Source: Paenibacillus dokdonensis
Lineage (GTDB): Bacteria; Bacillota; Bacilli; Paenibacillales; Paenibacillaceae
Length of the DNA: 64,000 nt
Assembly (NCBI RefSeq): GCF_004916975.1
Contig: NZ_STGQ01000001.1
Span: 2,591,939 to 2,655,938, forward strand
Reading direction: 5' to 3'
Below, piece after piece: positions 33,693-40,611 of the stretch. The notes beneath the pieces are model-generated. The model was not told the origin of the DNA, did not search any database, and worked only from the letters and a program-made list of their open reading frames with translations. The position numbers and the translations under genes were made by a program. Position 1 is the stretch's first letter. Each line of letters starts with the position of its first letter.

Positions 33693-34673
33693 CTATCGTC
33701 GAGCAAGTGGTTCCTCATAGCTTTGCAAGCCGGCGTCGCGCAAAGTTCTTCCGACATAGCCCAACTCTCGACGTGCAGCGGCATCGTTGACGGTGAACTC
33801 ACGCCCAATCATGCGTATCATCGAGTGTGAGATCGGCGGATCGCCGTCTTTCCGCGTGACGGCCCAGATAGTGTCGAACAGCCGGCCAATGGCAGAGGCG
33901 AGCCAGTAGGGCATCGAACGCAACTTATCGATGGACAGGCCCTGCAAGTTCGCAAGCGAGGTGACGAACTCACGGAAAGTCTGCCTTTCCTGGTCTTTGA
34001 TGAAGAAGGCATGGCCGCCTTCTCCGCGTTCAAGAGCGCATTGTATGGCTTCAACCACGTTGTCCACATGGCAGGTTGAAAAAGGGTAATCGCCGCGGTC
34101 GATGAACGCGAACTGCCCAGATCTGACTGCATCGGGAAGCGCTCGGCTAAACGGATCACCAGGCCCCCAGATAGCCGGTGGGCGAAGCGCGATCGTGCGA
34201 AAGCCGGGTTTGTTGGCTGCCAGAACCAATGAATCGGCCCGTGCCTTGCTCGCCAGGTAGGCGGAGAAGTGGTTCGGGAAAGTCGGCGCGCTTTCTTCGG
34301 CGTCGCGGATGAGCGTACCGCCGTTATCCATGTGGATCCCCGCCGCGCTTATGTAGACGAATGTCTTCGCACAGGCGGACTCGGCTGCCTTCAGCAGGGC
34401 TGCGGTGCCATCGACGTTGGTACGGAAGAAGGGTTCGCGAGGCCCTGAAAAGCGGAAAAGGGCGGCCGCATGCACAACCGCATCGATCACCGGTAACACG
34501 AATGGCGTGCTGCTTTCGAGATCGGCATTGATCGGCGTCGCACCCATGGCCTTGAGTTTGGCGTGAGATGATACGGAGCGTGTGAGGGCGAAAATCTGGT
34601 GACTATCCTCCACGAGCTTCGGGATCAGGCGGCCGCCGAGCAGGCCGGTGCCTCCCGTGACGAGAATTTTCAT
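33693..34673 (-). CDS. NAD-dependent epimerase/dehydratase (3-beta-HSD-like)
   Basis: 326 residues. Extended-SDR glycine motif KILVTGGTGLLGGRLIPKL, DAVVHAAALFRFSG, catalytic YLASKARAD (YxxxK) and IALRPPAIWGPGD, all intact. The protein matches flavonol-reductase/3-beta-hydroxysteroid dehydrogenase-like members. ATG at 34673 after AAAGGA is the likely start; an ATG 9 bases upstream overlaps the stop of the preceding frame (ATGA). Base composition and codon use are much more GC-rich than the neighbours, resembling a proteobacterial or actinobacterial gene, so it was probably acquired by transfer. Confidence 0.85.
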   Translation of the reverse strand: MKILVTGGTGLLGGRLIPKLVEDSHQIFALTRSVSSHAKLKAMGATPINADLESSTPFVLPVIDAVVHAAALFRFSGPREPFFRTNVDGTAALLKAAESACAKTFVYISAAGIHMDNGGTLIRDAEESAPTFPNHFSAYLASKARADSLVLAANKPGFRTIALRPPAIWGPGDPFSRALPDAVRSGQFAFIDRGDYPFSTCHVDNVVEAIQCALERGEGGHAFFIKDQERQTFREFVTSLANLQGLSIDKLRSMPYWLASAIGRLFDTIWAVTRKDGDPPISHSMIRMIGREFTVNDAAARRELGYVGRTLRDAGLQSYEEPLARR

Positions 34674-34678
34674 TGTGA

Positions 34679-35060
34679 TCATCCTTTCGGTTCGGAATTC
34701 AGGATAGACTGCATGGCGCCGCTGCGTATTTGCTCAAGAACCGCAGAAGAGGGTGGTTCCACCTTGCGTAGCCGAGCTGTGAAGTGAACGTAGGGATGCA
34801 GCATTCGCAGACGCCCACATGAGTTGGCAGCCACCTCGACCGTCAGCGCGAGCCGTCCCTCGGCGGCGATAGCCGCGATGCGTTGTATCAGGAGCGCAAA
34901 GGCCTGCTCGGCGGCGGGAATTTCAGCGCCGTCGAGAATGCGGCTCATTATCGCTGCGTAGAGCCGTGGACGAGCTGCCGCACGTAATCGTCCCAGCCTT
35001 CGCACAGCGCCATTAGTTTAAAAATTTTTGCGAATACCCTATATATGGAATTACTTTCAT
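34679..35060 (-). pseudogene. GC-rich coding remnant coupled to the epimerase gene
   Basis: A minus-strand frame ends at TGA 34679-34681, overlapping the first ATG of the epimerase (ATGA), the layout of an operon partner. Its last 90 residues (SRILDGAEIPAAEQAFALLI, QRIAAIAAEGRLALTVEVAA, LHPYVHFTARLRKVEPPSSA) are protein-like and GC-rich; the start of the gene is missing, and a different frame (FKLMALCEGWDDYVRQLVHG) seems to hold upstream coding sequence, so a frameshift or truncation lies near 34950-34990. Function not recognised. The GC-rich block ends abruptly at about 35015. Confidence 0.45.
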
Positions 35061-35092
35061 CGTTCGCAACGAGAAGCGGTGGATGCAGACTT

Positions 35093-35737
35093 TCACTGAA
35101 ACGGCACCGGCCCCCCGCCGACCTGCAGTCTACGAATGATCCATTCAGCCGCCAAGAAGAGAAAGACGATCGATCCGACAACGCTCGTCGTATATCCGAC
35201 TTCAAAGCTCATTCCCAGCACGTCGATGAAAAGCAGCATAAGCGTATGTATCATCTGGTTCGTGAAGCAGAACGCGTAACTGCGGATCATCCAGCGGCGG
35301 TGATTTTCAATCCGTCCTTGTCGAATCTGAAAGTATGCTGACACTGTTATGAATATCCAGAGGATGTTTAACAGATTGAAGGCTATACTGACGATCTTGC
35401 CTCCGGTCGCAAAAGGAGCCATATAGCCTGATGTTAAACATACGACCAGCACGGCGACGATATAGACGTAGCCGAGGATACAATGCAACTTCCGGTACTT
35501 TCGGAACTTGGCACTAGCAAAGTTTATGGCGCCCGCAACGAATGCGAGGCAGGCGAAGACGACATGAACGTTCAGCATAGTCAGCCAGACCGGTAAGTTA
35601 ATCGAACGGGTGAGATTGGTCTTGTGGCTCAAGAAATCCGTCGCATCCGGATCCACCGCGAAGCGATTCAAGAGCATCCAGAAAATAAAGGCTGCGGAAA
35701 CAGTGATCAGGAGACGGAAAGCCGTTTTAGCGTTCAT
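35093..35737 (-). CDS. DUF2306 family membrane protein
   Basis: 214 residues, six or seven hydrophobic helices, with the DUF2306 pattern: LTMLNVHVVFACLAFVAGAI, KLHCILGYVYIVAVL with a central His, ENHRRWMIRSYAFCF (HRRWMIR is the family hallmark). Role unknown; the conserved His residues suggest cofactor or metal binding. The ATG at 35737 overlaps the stop of the 49-codon frame upstream (ATGAACGCTAA), so translation is coupled to it and the longer GTG start is not needed. A palindrome at 35936-35950 lies in the likely promoter. Confidence 0.85.
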   Translation of the reverse strand: MNAKTAFRLLITVSAAFIFWMLLNRFAVDPDATDFLSHKTNLTRSINLPVWLTMLNVHVVFACLAFVAGAINFASAKFRKYRKLHCILGYVYIVAVLVVCLTSGYMAPFATGGKIVSIAFNLLNILWIFITVSAYFQIRQGRIENHRRWMIRSYAFCFTNQMIHTLMLLFIDVLGMSFEVGYTTSVVGSIVFLFLAAEWIIRRLQVGGGPVPFQ

Positions 35738-35876
35738 CAGGCTGCGGCGCTTTACCGGACGTTCGGCGCGGATCGCGTCCACTGCGTAACCGGGTGAAAC
35801 GGAAAACGGCGAATGTGAATAGCGAAACTAAGAACCAGTAATTAAGAGAGAACAAGAGAGTGTGATTAATCGTCAT
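35727..35876 (-). CDS. Small membrane protein upstream of DUF2306 (49 residues)
   Basis: Frame of 49 codons from ATG 35874-35876 with AAAGGAG spaced 7 bases upstream (complement of 35884-35890). MTINHTLLFSLNYWFLVSLFTFAVF is a single membrane helix, followed by a basic tail (RFTRLRSGRDPRRTSGKAPQ). Its stop codon overlaps the start of the DUF2306 gene by 11 bases, a typical coupled pair. Unannotated sized genes like this are often partners of the membrane protein they precede. No family recognised. Confidence 0.6.
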   Translation of the reverse strand: MTINHTLLFSLNYWFLVSLFTFAVFRFTRLRSGRDPRRTSGKAPQPDER

Positions 35877-35935
35877 GGCGAAGCTCCTTTACATGGTATT
35901 TTGGACGAAAGCTTTTCTTGCTTGCACACTTAACA

Positions 35936-35950
35936 ATACGATATTCGTAT
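35936..35950. promoter_or_regulatory. Palindrome in the DUF2306 promoter
   Basis: ATACGATATTCGTAT is a perfect 6+3+6 inverted repeat, 60 bases before the small membrane gene on the minus strand. PadR/TetR-like operator candidate; no matching regulator is adjacent. Confidence 0.45.
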
Positions 35951-35997
35951 ATCGAAATCGGTGGTAGAATTGTCACAAAAAGATAACTCATCTCACT

Positions 35998-36144
35998 TCA
36001 GCCCCTCTGGTTGTTGTGACTTGTCCAATGAATGGCTTTCCTTTTTTGAATTTCATTATCCTCTCGTACACGCTTAGCACCATTTAACATGACGTAGGCG
36101 CTACCGCATACAAATAATCCTCCCAAGATAAACCAATACAGCAT
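35998..36144 (-). CDS. Small membrane protein after the response regulator (48 residues)
   Basis: 48 codons on the minus strand, AGAAGGG 7 bases before ATG 36142-36144, directly following the response regulator on the same strand (its stop is at 36172). MLYWFILGGLFVCGSAYVML is one membrane helix; the tail NGAKRVREDNEIQKRK is charged. Size and topology resemble the CydX/CydS accessory subunits of cytochrome bd, and cydAB lies 2 kb away, but no sequence motif confirms this. Otherwise unknown. Confidence 0.5.
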   Translation of the reverse strand: MLYWFILGGLFVCGSAYVMLNGAKRVREDNEIQKRKAIHWTSHNNQRG

Positions 36145-36171
36145 TTCGATTACCCTTCTCACTAGTTGTTA

Positions 36172-36894
36172 TTACACGGGGTCTCGAAGAATGTATCCGA
36201 TTCCCCATATGGTTTGAATCATGTTACGTGAAACTGTAGACGCTTTGGACAATTTATCTCGAATTCTTTGTATATGCGTATCAATCCTACGGTAGTTTTT
36301 GGGTTGCTCCTGCTTCCAAACCACATGAAATAAATGCTCTTTCGTTAGTACAACATTAGGATTGCTAGCCATGTATAATAGCAACTCATATTCCTTCAAC
36401 GAAAAATGAACAGGTTTATGGTCCGCTAGAATTCGATGGGCAGAAGGCTCAATGATCAGATGAGAAAGTTTAATAAATTCCCTGTTACTAATCATTGAAT
36501 CGTTAGATCTCCTAGGCGTGTAGCGTTTAATGATCGCTTGGATACGAAGAATCAACTCTGTGGAACTGAACGGTTTAAGTACACAATCATCAGCGCCAGC
36601 TTGAAAACTCTCCAGCATCTGATGTTTGTTATGAGTCAACACGATAACCGGCACCTCGTTATCTTTCTTGATCTTAGAGCAAAGAGTGAGTCCATCCTGA
36701 TAAGGAATTGCTGCATCCAATAAAACGAGACTATAGTCGAATTGTCGTGTTTTAAGAAATGATGATTTACCATCATATGCTTGATCAACCATGCAGCCTT
36801 CCTTCGCAAGATTTGATTTAAGAAGCATTTGAATGTGTCTATCACGAGCAACAATGAGAATTTTGGTTCCGTATTTTAACAAATATATAATCAC
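36172..36894 (-). CDS. OmpR/PhoB-type response regulator, orphan, with altered acidic pocket
   Basis: 240 residues. Receiver domain with phosphorylatable Asp in VLLDAAIPYQDG, Thr in VIVLTHNK and Lys in CVLKPFSS; C-terminal winged helix of the Trans_reg_C type (HFSLKEYELLLYMASNP, RRIDTHIQRIRDKL, QTIWGIGYIL). Unusual: the usual VDDE acidic pair reads VARD, so one Mg2+-binding acid is lost and phosphorylation may be weak or absent. No histidine kinase is near. GTG 36894 follows AAGGACAAGGAA. It is paired in layout with the response regulator at 44182-44916 on the other side of cydABCD. Confidence 0.85.
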   Translation of the reverse strand: MIIYLLKYGTKILIVARDRHIQMLLKSNLAKEGCMVDQAYDGKSSFLKTRQFDYSLVLLDAAIPYQDGLTLCSKIKKDNEVPVIVLTHNKHQMLESFQAGADDCVLKPFSSTELILRIQAIIKRYTPRRSNDSMISNREFIKLSHLIIEPSAHRILADHKPVHFSLKEYELLLYMASNPNVVLTKEHLFHVVWKQEQPKNYRRIDTHIQRIRDKLSKASTVSRNMIQTIWGIGYILRDPV

Positions 36895-36981
36895 TTCCTT
36901 GTCCTTGCGTCTCAGTCATTGAAAAATTCCCTATAAGTTTTAAGCGAATGCCTGTGATGAAATAAAAATGACCCAGCGCTA

Positions 36982-37030
36982 TTTCATTCTAGAATGGCTT
37001 ACTGTATAATGCGAAAGAGACCGATCGGTA
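36982..37030 (+). promoter_or_regulatory. Promoter with ACCGATCGGT operator before the broken TetR gene
   Basis: TTTCAT (36982-36987), 17-bp spacer, TATAAT (37005-37010), then ACCGATCGGTA (37020-37030) at the transcription start. The same palindrome in the same place relative to a -10 box occurs at 45822-45833. A TetR operator is the likely reading. Confidence 0.6.
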
Positions 37031-37124
37031 TTTTTTATATTATCATGATATGAGTGAATTGCAAGGTCGAATTGGATAATTTGTTTAAAACAAATGAAAT
37101 AAAGAGGTTCATTCGGAGGAACAC

Positions 37125-37724
37125 ATGAAAAAAGGAGATCGAACAAGAGAGCACATTATTATGAAATCGGCTGAAATTTTTAACCAGAGAGGATATGCCG
37201 GTACATCGTTAAACGATATTATTGCCGACACAGGAATTAAGAAGGGGGGCATCTATCGACATTTTGCCAGTAAAGACGAGATAGCGCTTGAAGCCTACAA
37301 TTATGCTGCCCGTATGGTCTCCAGTAAATTTTCTTGAGCGGTCGATCAAGAGCAGTCTGCGTCAGGAAAGTTGGTTGCTTTTTTTCGTGTATATGAGAAT
37401 GTCGTCAACGATCCACCCTTTATTGGCGGATGCCCCATGCAGAATACAGCTGTAGAAAGTGACGACACTCATTTGGAGCTTTGTGGCCAGGCAAGGCAAG
37501 GGATGCATACCTTCTTGGATATGATGAAAAGTATTATTCGTGACGGCATTCAAGCTGGGGAGTTTAGGGAGGATCTGGATGTGGATGCGCTAGCATCATT
37601 TGCATTTTCCTTGCTCGAAGGAGGGATTTTACTCAGCAAGTTGGATGGGGATAACAAGCACATGCTAATGAATAAAAAAATCTTCTCATCCTATTTGCAG
37701 CAATGCTGCTTAAAGACCAGTTAA
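37125..37724 (+). pseudogene. TetR-family regulator interrupted by one UGA
   Basis: Reads as a complete 200-residue TetR protein in one frame (MKKGDRTREHIIMKSAEIFN, KGGIYRHFASKDEIALEAYN, later FIGGCPMQNTAVESDDTH), except for TGA at codon 71 (SKFS, stop, AVDQEQSASGK). The intact relative at 45123-45728 has Glu codon GAG there in KFAEAVDLEL. No frameshift is involved. Most likely a nonsense mutation. It precedes cydABCD on the same strand and would be the local repressor; the closely related second copy may replace it. AAGGAG-type box CGGAGGAACAC before ATG. Confidence 0.85.
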
Positions 37725-38026
37725 TCTGGTGTACTGGCACATCGGAATGGAGCTGGGCATCATCGATGACAACTCAAGCTCAGAGTCTAGACTTTCGATG
37801 GATCGTCTCTTTTCAGTATAAGCTGTCTTATGCAATAGCCCGAACGGGTGGTTTTTATATTTTTCACGGAGTTGTAAGAAAGAATTGATCTTTACTTGAA
37901 CGTTTAGAGGAGAAGGCGTGACCACGATTGCAAGGCTAACCGTCGAATATATAATAAATTATAAATATCAGGTTTTGTAATATTTCAACTGCATTTCTCA
38001 CAAATTTGGGGAAATGTCAACTTACT
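37725..38026. other. Gene-free stretch between TetR relic and cyd
   Basis: Contains AGCCCG-AACGGGTGG (about 37837-37851), a weak terminator-like structure, and AT-rich DNA around 37945-37975 with TATAAT at 37951. Short frames have no support. Confidence 0.3.
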
Positions 38027-38044
38027 ATGTGAAAAAGTTCTCTA
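38027..38044 (+). promoter_or_regulatory. Fnr/Rex-like site before cydABCD
   Basis: ATGTGAAAAAGTTCTCTA. It fits an Fnr-type site TGTGA-N6-TCACT with one mismatch (TGTGA-AAAAGT-TCTCT) and the Rex consensus TTGTGAA-N4-TTCACAA with about three mismatches. Cytochrome bd operons are commonly controlled by Rex or Fnr. Assignment is by pattern only. Confidence 0.4.
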
Positions 38045-38068
38045 TTTATTCATGAAGGAGCTGAGCAT

Positions 38069-38119
38069 ATGTTAGCCCCCGAAGGTCGTAAAATTTTACG
38101 TCTAAACCTGATGTATTAA
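38069..38119 (+). CDS. Possible 16-residue leader peptide upstream of cydA
   Basis: ATG 38069 follows GAAGGAG by 8 bases, a strong ribosome site, but the frame stops after 16 codons (MLAPEGRKILRLNLMY). The cydA start is 47 bases later. Either a regulatory upstream peptide or the remains of a longer gene. Basic and hydrophobic but too short for a membrane helix. Confidence 0.35.
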   Translation: MLAPEGRKILRLNLMY

Positions 38120-38165
38120 TTCTTCATTTTATAGACAGGAACAGCGTTGGAGGGAGGAAGTAAAT

Positions 38166-39530
38166 ATGGGAATCGATACGGTACTATGGAGTAAATTGGT
38201 AACTGGAATGACGCTAGGATTTCACGCTATTTTCGCGACACTTGGCGTGGGGATCCCGTTAATGATTTCACTCGCCGAGTTTATCGGTATTCGTAAGAAA
38301 GATCTTCACTATATTCTAATGGCAAAGAGGTGGTCACGAGGGTTCATTATCTCTGTTGCAGTAGGCGTAGTCACAGGAACAGCAATTTCGTTACAACTCT
38401 CCTTGGTATGGCCCAATTTCATGAAACTTGCGGGAAATGTCATTGCGCTTCCATTGTTTATGGAAGTGTTCGCCTTCTTTTTTGAAGCCATTTTCCTAGG
38501 CATTTACCTGTACACGTGGGAACGGTTTAAAAACCCGATGATGCATTGGTTACTAACGATTCCTGTCGTCGTCGGTGCAGGGATGTCTGCCGTTTTTATC
38601 ACGACGGTAAACGGATTTATGAATCAACCGGGGGGATTTACGCTTGAAGGAGGACAATTCACAGCCGTTGACCCCGTTCAAGCAATGCTGAATACGGCAA
38701 CATTCTCCAAGGTGTTTCATGTATTAAGTTCGGCTTATTTAACAGGAGCTGCTCTGCTGGCAGGTGTTGCAGCATTTGCAATACTTCGAAAAGGGGTTTC
38801 AGCATACCACAAAAAAGCCTTAAAGCTGATGATGGCTGTCGTTTTGGTGTTCAGTTTAGTAAACACATTAGCCGGTGACGTATCCGCTAAGTTTTTGGCC
38901 GAACATCAACCTGAAAAACTCGCAGCAGCCGAATGGCATTTTGAAACTGAAAGCGGCGCAGATTTGATTTTTTTAGGGTGGCTTAATGTTGAGCATGAAA
39001 TTATAGGAGCACTCCACCTTCCCAAATTTCTGAGTTTCTTGGCTTTTGGAGATTTCAATGCAGAAGTAACGGGTCTTAATGAGTTTCCTATCGACGAACA
39101 ACCGTCACTCGTGGTTCATTACTTTTTCGATTTAATGGCAATGATTGGATTTGTATTATTAGGCATTTCCTTTCTGTATTTCCTATTTGTACTTTGGAAA
39201 AAGCGTAACGAACTCAACAAGTGGATGCTGCGAATGATTGCATTAGGAGCACCGCTTGCTTTTTTAGGAGTTGAACTGGGGTGGTTTTACGCAGAACTCG
39301 GCAGGCAACCTTGGATTATCCGAGGATATATGCGTGTAGAGGAAGCGGCTACGACATCCCCAAGCGTCAGGATCCTTTTTTTCTTTTTCCTTCTACTATA
39401 CATTGTATTGGGAACCGTTAGTGTTCTTGTGCTTCGTCGCATGTTCAATAATAATCCGGCGGAAGTTGAGATGGAGACGTGGACGCAGCATGCAAGCGAC
39501 AAATCAACATGGAAGGGTGAGCACACATGA
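38166..39530 (+). CDS. cydA: Cytochrome bd oxidase subunit I (YthA/CIO type)
   Basis: 454 residues, about nine transmembrane helices. Heme ligands are in place: His20 (GFHAIFAT), His185 (VFHVLSSAYL) and Met389 in GRQPWIIRGYMRVEEA, the signature of CydA. The N-terminus (WSKLVTGMTLGFHAIFATLG) and the short periplasmic Q-loop with EQPSLVVHYFFDLMAMIG are of the YthA / cyanide-insensitive oxidase group rather than the long-Q-loop E. coli type. The enzyme oxidises quinol and reduces oxygen to water at the membrane. GGAGGGAGG precedes the ATG. First gene of cydABCD-type operon. Confidence 0.95.
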   Translation: MGIDTVLWSKLVTGMTLGFHAIFATLGVGIPLMISLAEFIGIRKKDLHYILMAKRWSRGFIISVAVGVVTGTAISLQLSLVWPNFMKLAGNVIALPLFMEVFAFFFEAIFLGIYLYTWERFKNPMMHWLLTIPVVVGAGMSAVFITTVNGFMNQPGGFTLEGGQFTAVDPVQAMLNTATFSKVFHVLSSAYLTGAALLAGVAAFAILRKGVSAYHKKALKLMMAVVLVFSLVNTLAGDVSAKFLAEHQPEKLAAAEWHFETESGADLIFLGWLNVEHEIIGALHLPKFLSFLAFGDFNAEVTGLNEFPIDEQPSLVVHYFFDLMAMIGFVLLGISFLYFLFVLWKKRNELNKWMLRMIALGAPLAFLGVELGWFYAELGRQPWIIRGYMRVEEAATTSPSVRILFFFFLLLYIVLGTVSVLVLRRMFNNNPAEVEMETWTQHASDKSTWKGEHT

Positions 39531-40543
39531 TGAATTACGAATTGATTGGAATTTCAGTGCTCTGGTTGTTTTTGTACGGATATATCATCATCGCTTCCAT
39601 TGATTTTGGCGCAGGTTTCTTTGCCTTTTATGCTCGTTTAACCAAACAGGACCCTGTAATCAATAAACTGATTTCTCGTTACTTATCGCCAGTTTGGGAA
39701 ATCACGAATGTATTTTTCGTTTTTTTCTACATTGGCATGATCGGCTTTTTCCCAGAAACCTCCTATTATTATGGATCAGCCATGCTTGTCCCAGGAAGTC
39801 TTGCGGTCATTTTGCTCGCTATACGCGGCTCATTCTATGCATTTGAAAATTATGGCTCCAAAAATAATATGGTTTATCTGTTTCTGTATGGAGCAACCGG
39901 AGTGCTTATTCCTGCTTCATTGTCAGTGGCGCTGACATTATCCGAAGGCGGGTTTATCTTGAAACAAGGAGAGACGGCCTCGTTGGATTACTGGGCACTC
40001 TTGAGCAGTCCACTGTCTTGGAGCATCGTTGGACTGGCCATCGTATCTGTTTTATTCATTAGCGCTGCTTTTCTGGCTTTTTACGCTTCGCGTGCTGAAG
40101 ATCATGCTGCATTGAAATTGATGCGAACCTATGCGCTTTTTTGGAGCACGCCTACAATCGTTATCGCACTGACAGCTTTTATTTTTTTGGGTCAACACAA
40201 TGAGCGGCATTTCCAAAATATGATGGATTTATGGTGGCTACTCGCGCTCTCCGTTGCCTTTTTCATGATTGCCATGTGGTTATTATATCGAGGAGGTCGT
40301 TACGGGATGGCGTTTATATGCATCATGCTGCAATTCTTCAGTGCTTTTTTTGCTTACGGCATTGGACAATATCCTTACATTCTTGATCCATACATCACCA
40401 TTCAAAGTAGTGTCACCTCTTCGTCTATGGGATTCGCACTGGTTGTGGCGTTTATCGGTGGTATGTGTCTCTTAGTTCCTTCATTGATCTTGGTCTTCAG
40501 GCTTTTTCTGTTTGATGCGGATTATGTGAAAGGAAACAAATAG
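39527..40543 (+). CDS. cydB: Cytochrome bd oxidase subunit II (YthB type)
   Basis: 338 residues, eight hydrophobic segments. Starts ELIGISVLWLFLYGYIIIAS IDFGAGFF, matching CydB family helix 1 (WFxLxGxxxxxxxDGFDxG-type with ASIDFGAG), and the conserved SPVWEITNVFFVFFYIGMIG and ILPS... pattern. It partners CydA in the cytoplasmic membrane and has no heme of its own. Its ATG overlaps the CydA stop (ATGATGA), so the two are translationally coupled. 68 bases before cydD. Confidence 0.95.
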   Translation: MMNYELIGISVLWLFLYGYIIIASIDFGAGFFAFYARLTKQDPVINKLISRYLSPVWEITNVFFVFFYIGMIGFFPETSYYYGSAMLVPGSLAVILLAIRGSFYAFENYGSKNNMVYLFLYGATGVLIPASLSVALTLSEGGFILKQGETASLDYWALLSSPLSWSIVGLAIVSVLFISAAFLAFYASRAEDHAALKLMRTYALFWSTPTIVIALTAFIFLGQHNERHFQNMMDLWWLLALSVAFFMIAMWLLYRGGRYGMAFICIMLQFFSAFFAYGIGQYPYILDPYITIQSSVTSSSMGFALVVAFIGGMCLLVPSLILVFRLFLFDADYVKGNK

Positions 40544-40611
40544 AATAGTACATTGTTTCTTACAGTAATATTTCCCACAAAGCCACTTTCCGGAAGGAGG
40601 AGAGTTTTTAC

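Larger units (their letters stand above)
36003..37124. other. Left flank of the cyd island, summary of the unexplained DNA
   Basis: Apart from the response regulator and small membrane gene, 36895-36981 shows no feature, and 37031-37124 is an AT-rich leader of the broken TetR gene with no clear secondary structure beyond the operator. Confidence 0.3.

Noticed and set aside
34948..35205. 85-codon frame on the minus strand as a separate gene
   Set aside because: Lacks start signal; its end is best read as upstream coding sense of the truncated GC-rich frame.
37335..37340. UGA as selenocysteine codon in the TetR copy
   Set aside because: The twin has Glu there, TetR proteins have no known Sec, and the context shows no expected stem-loop.
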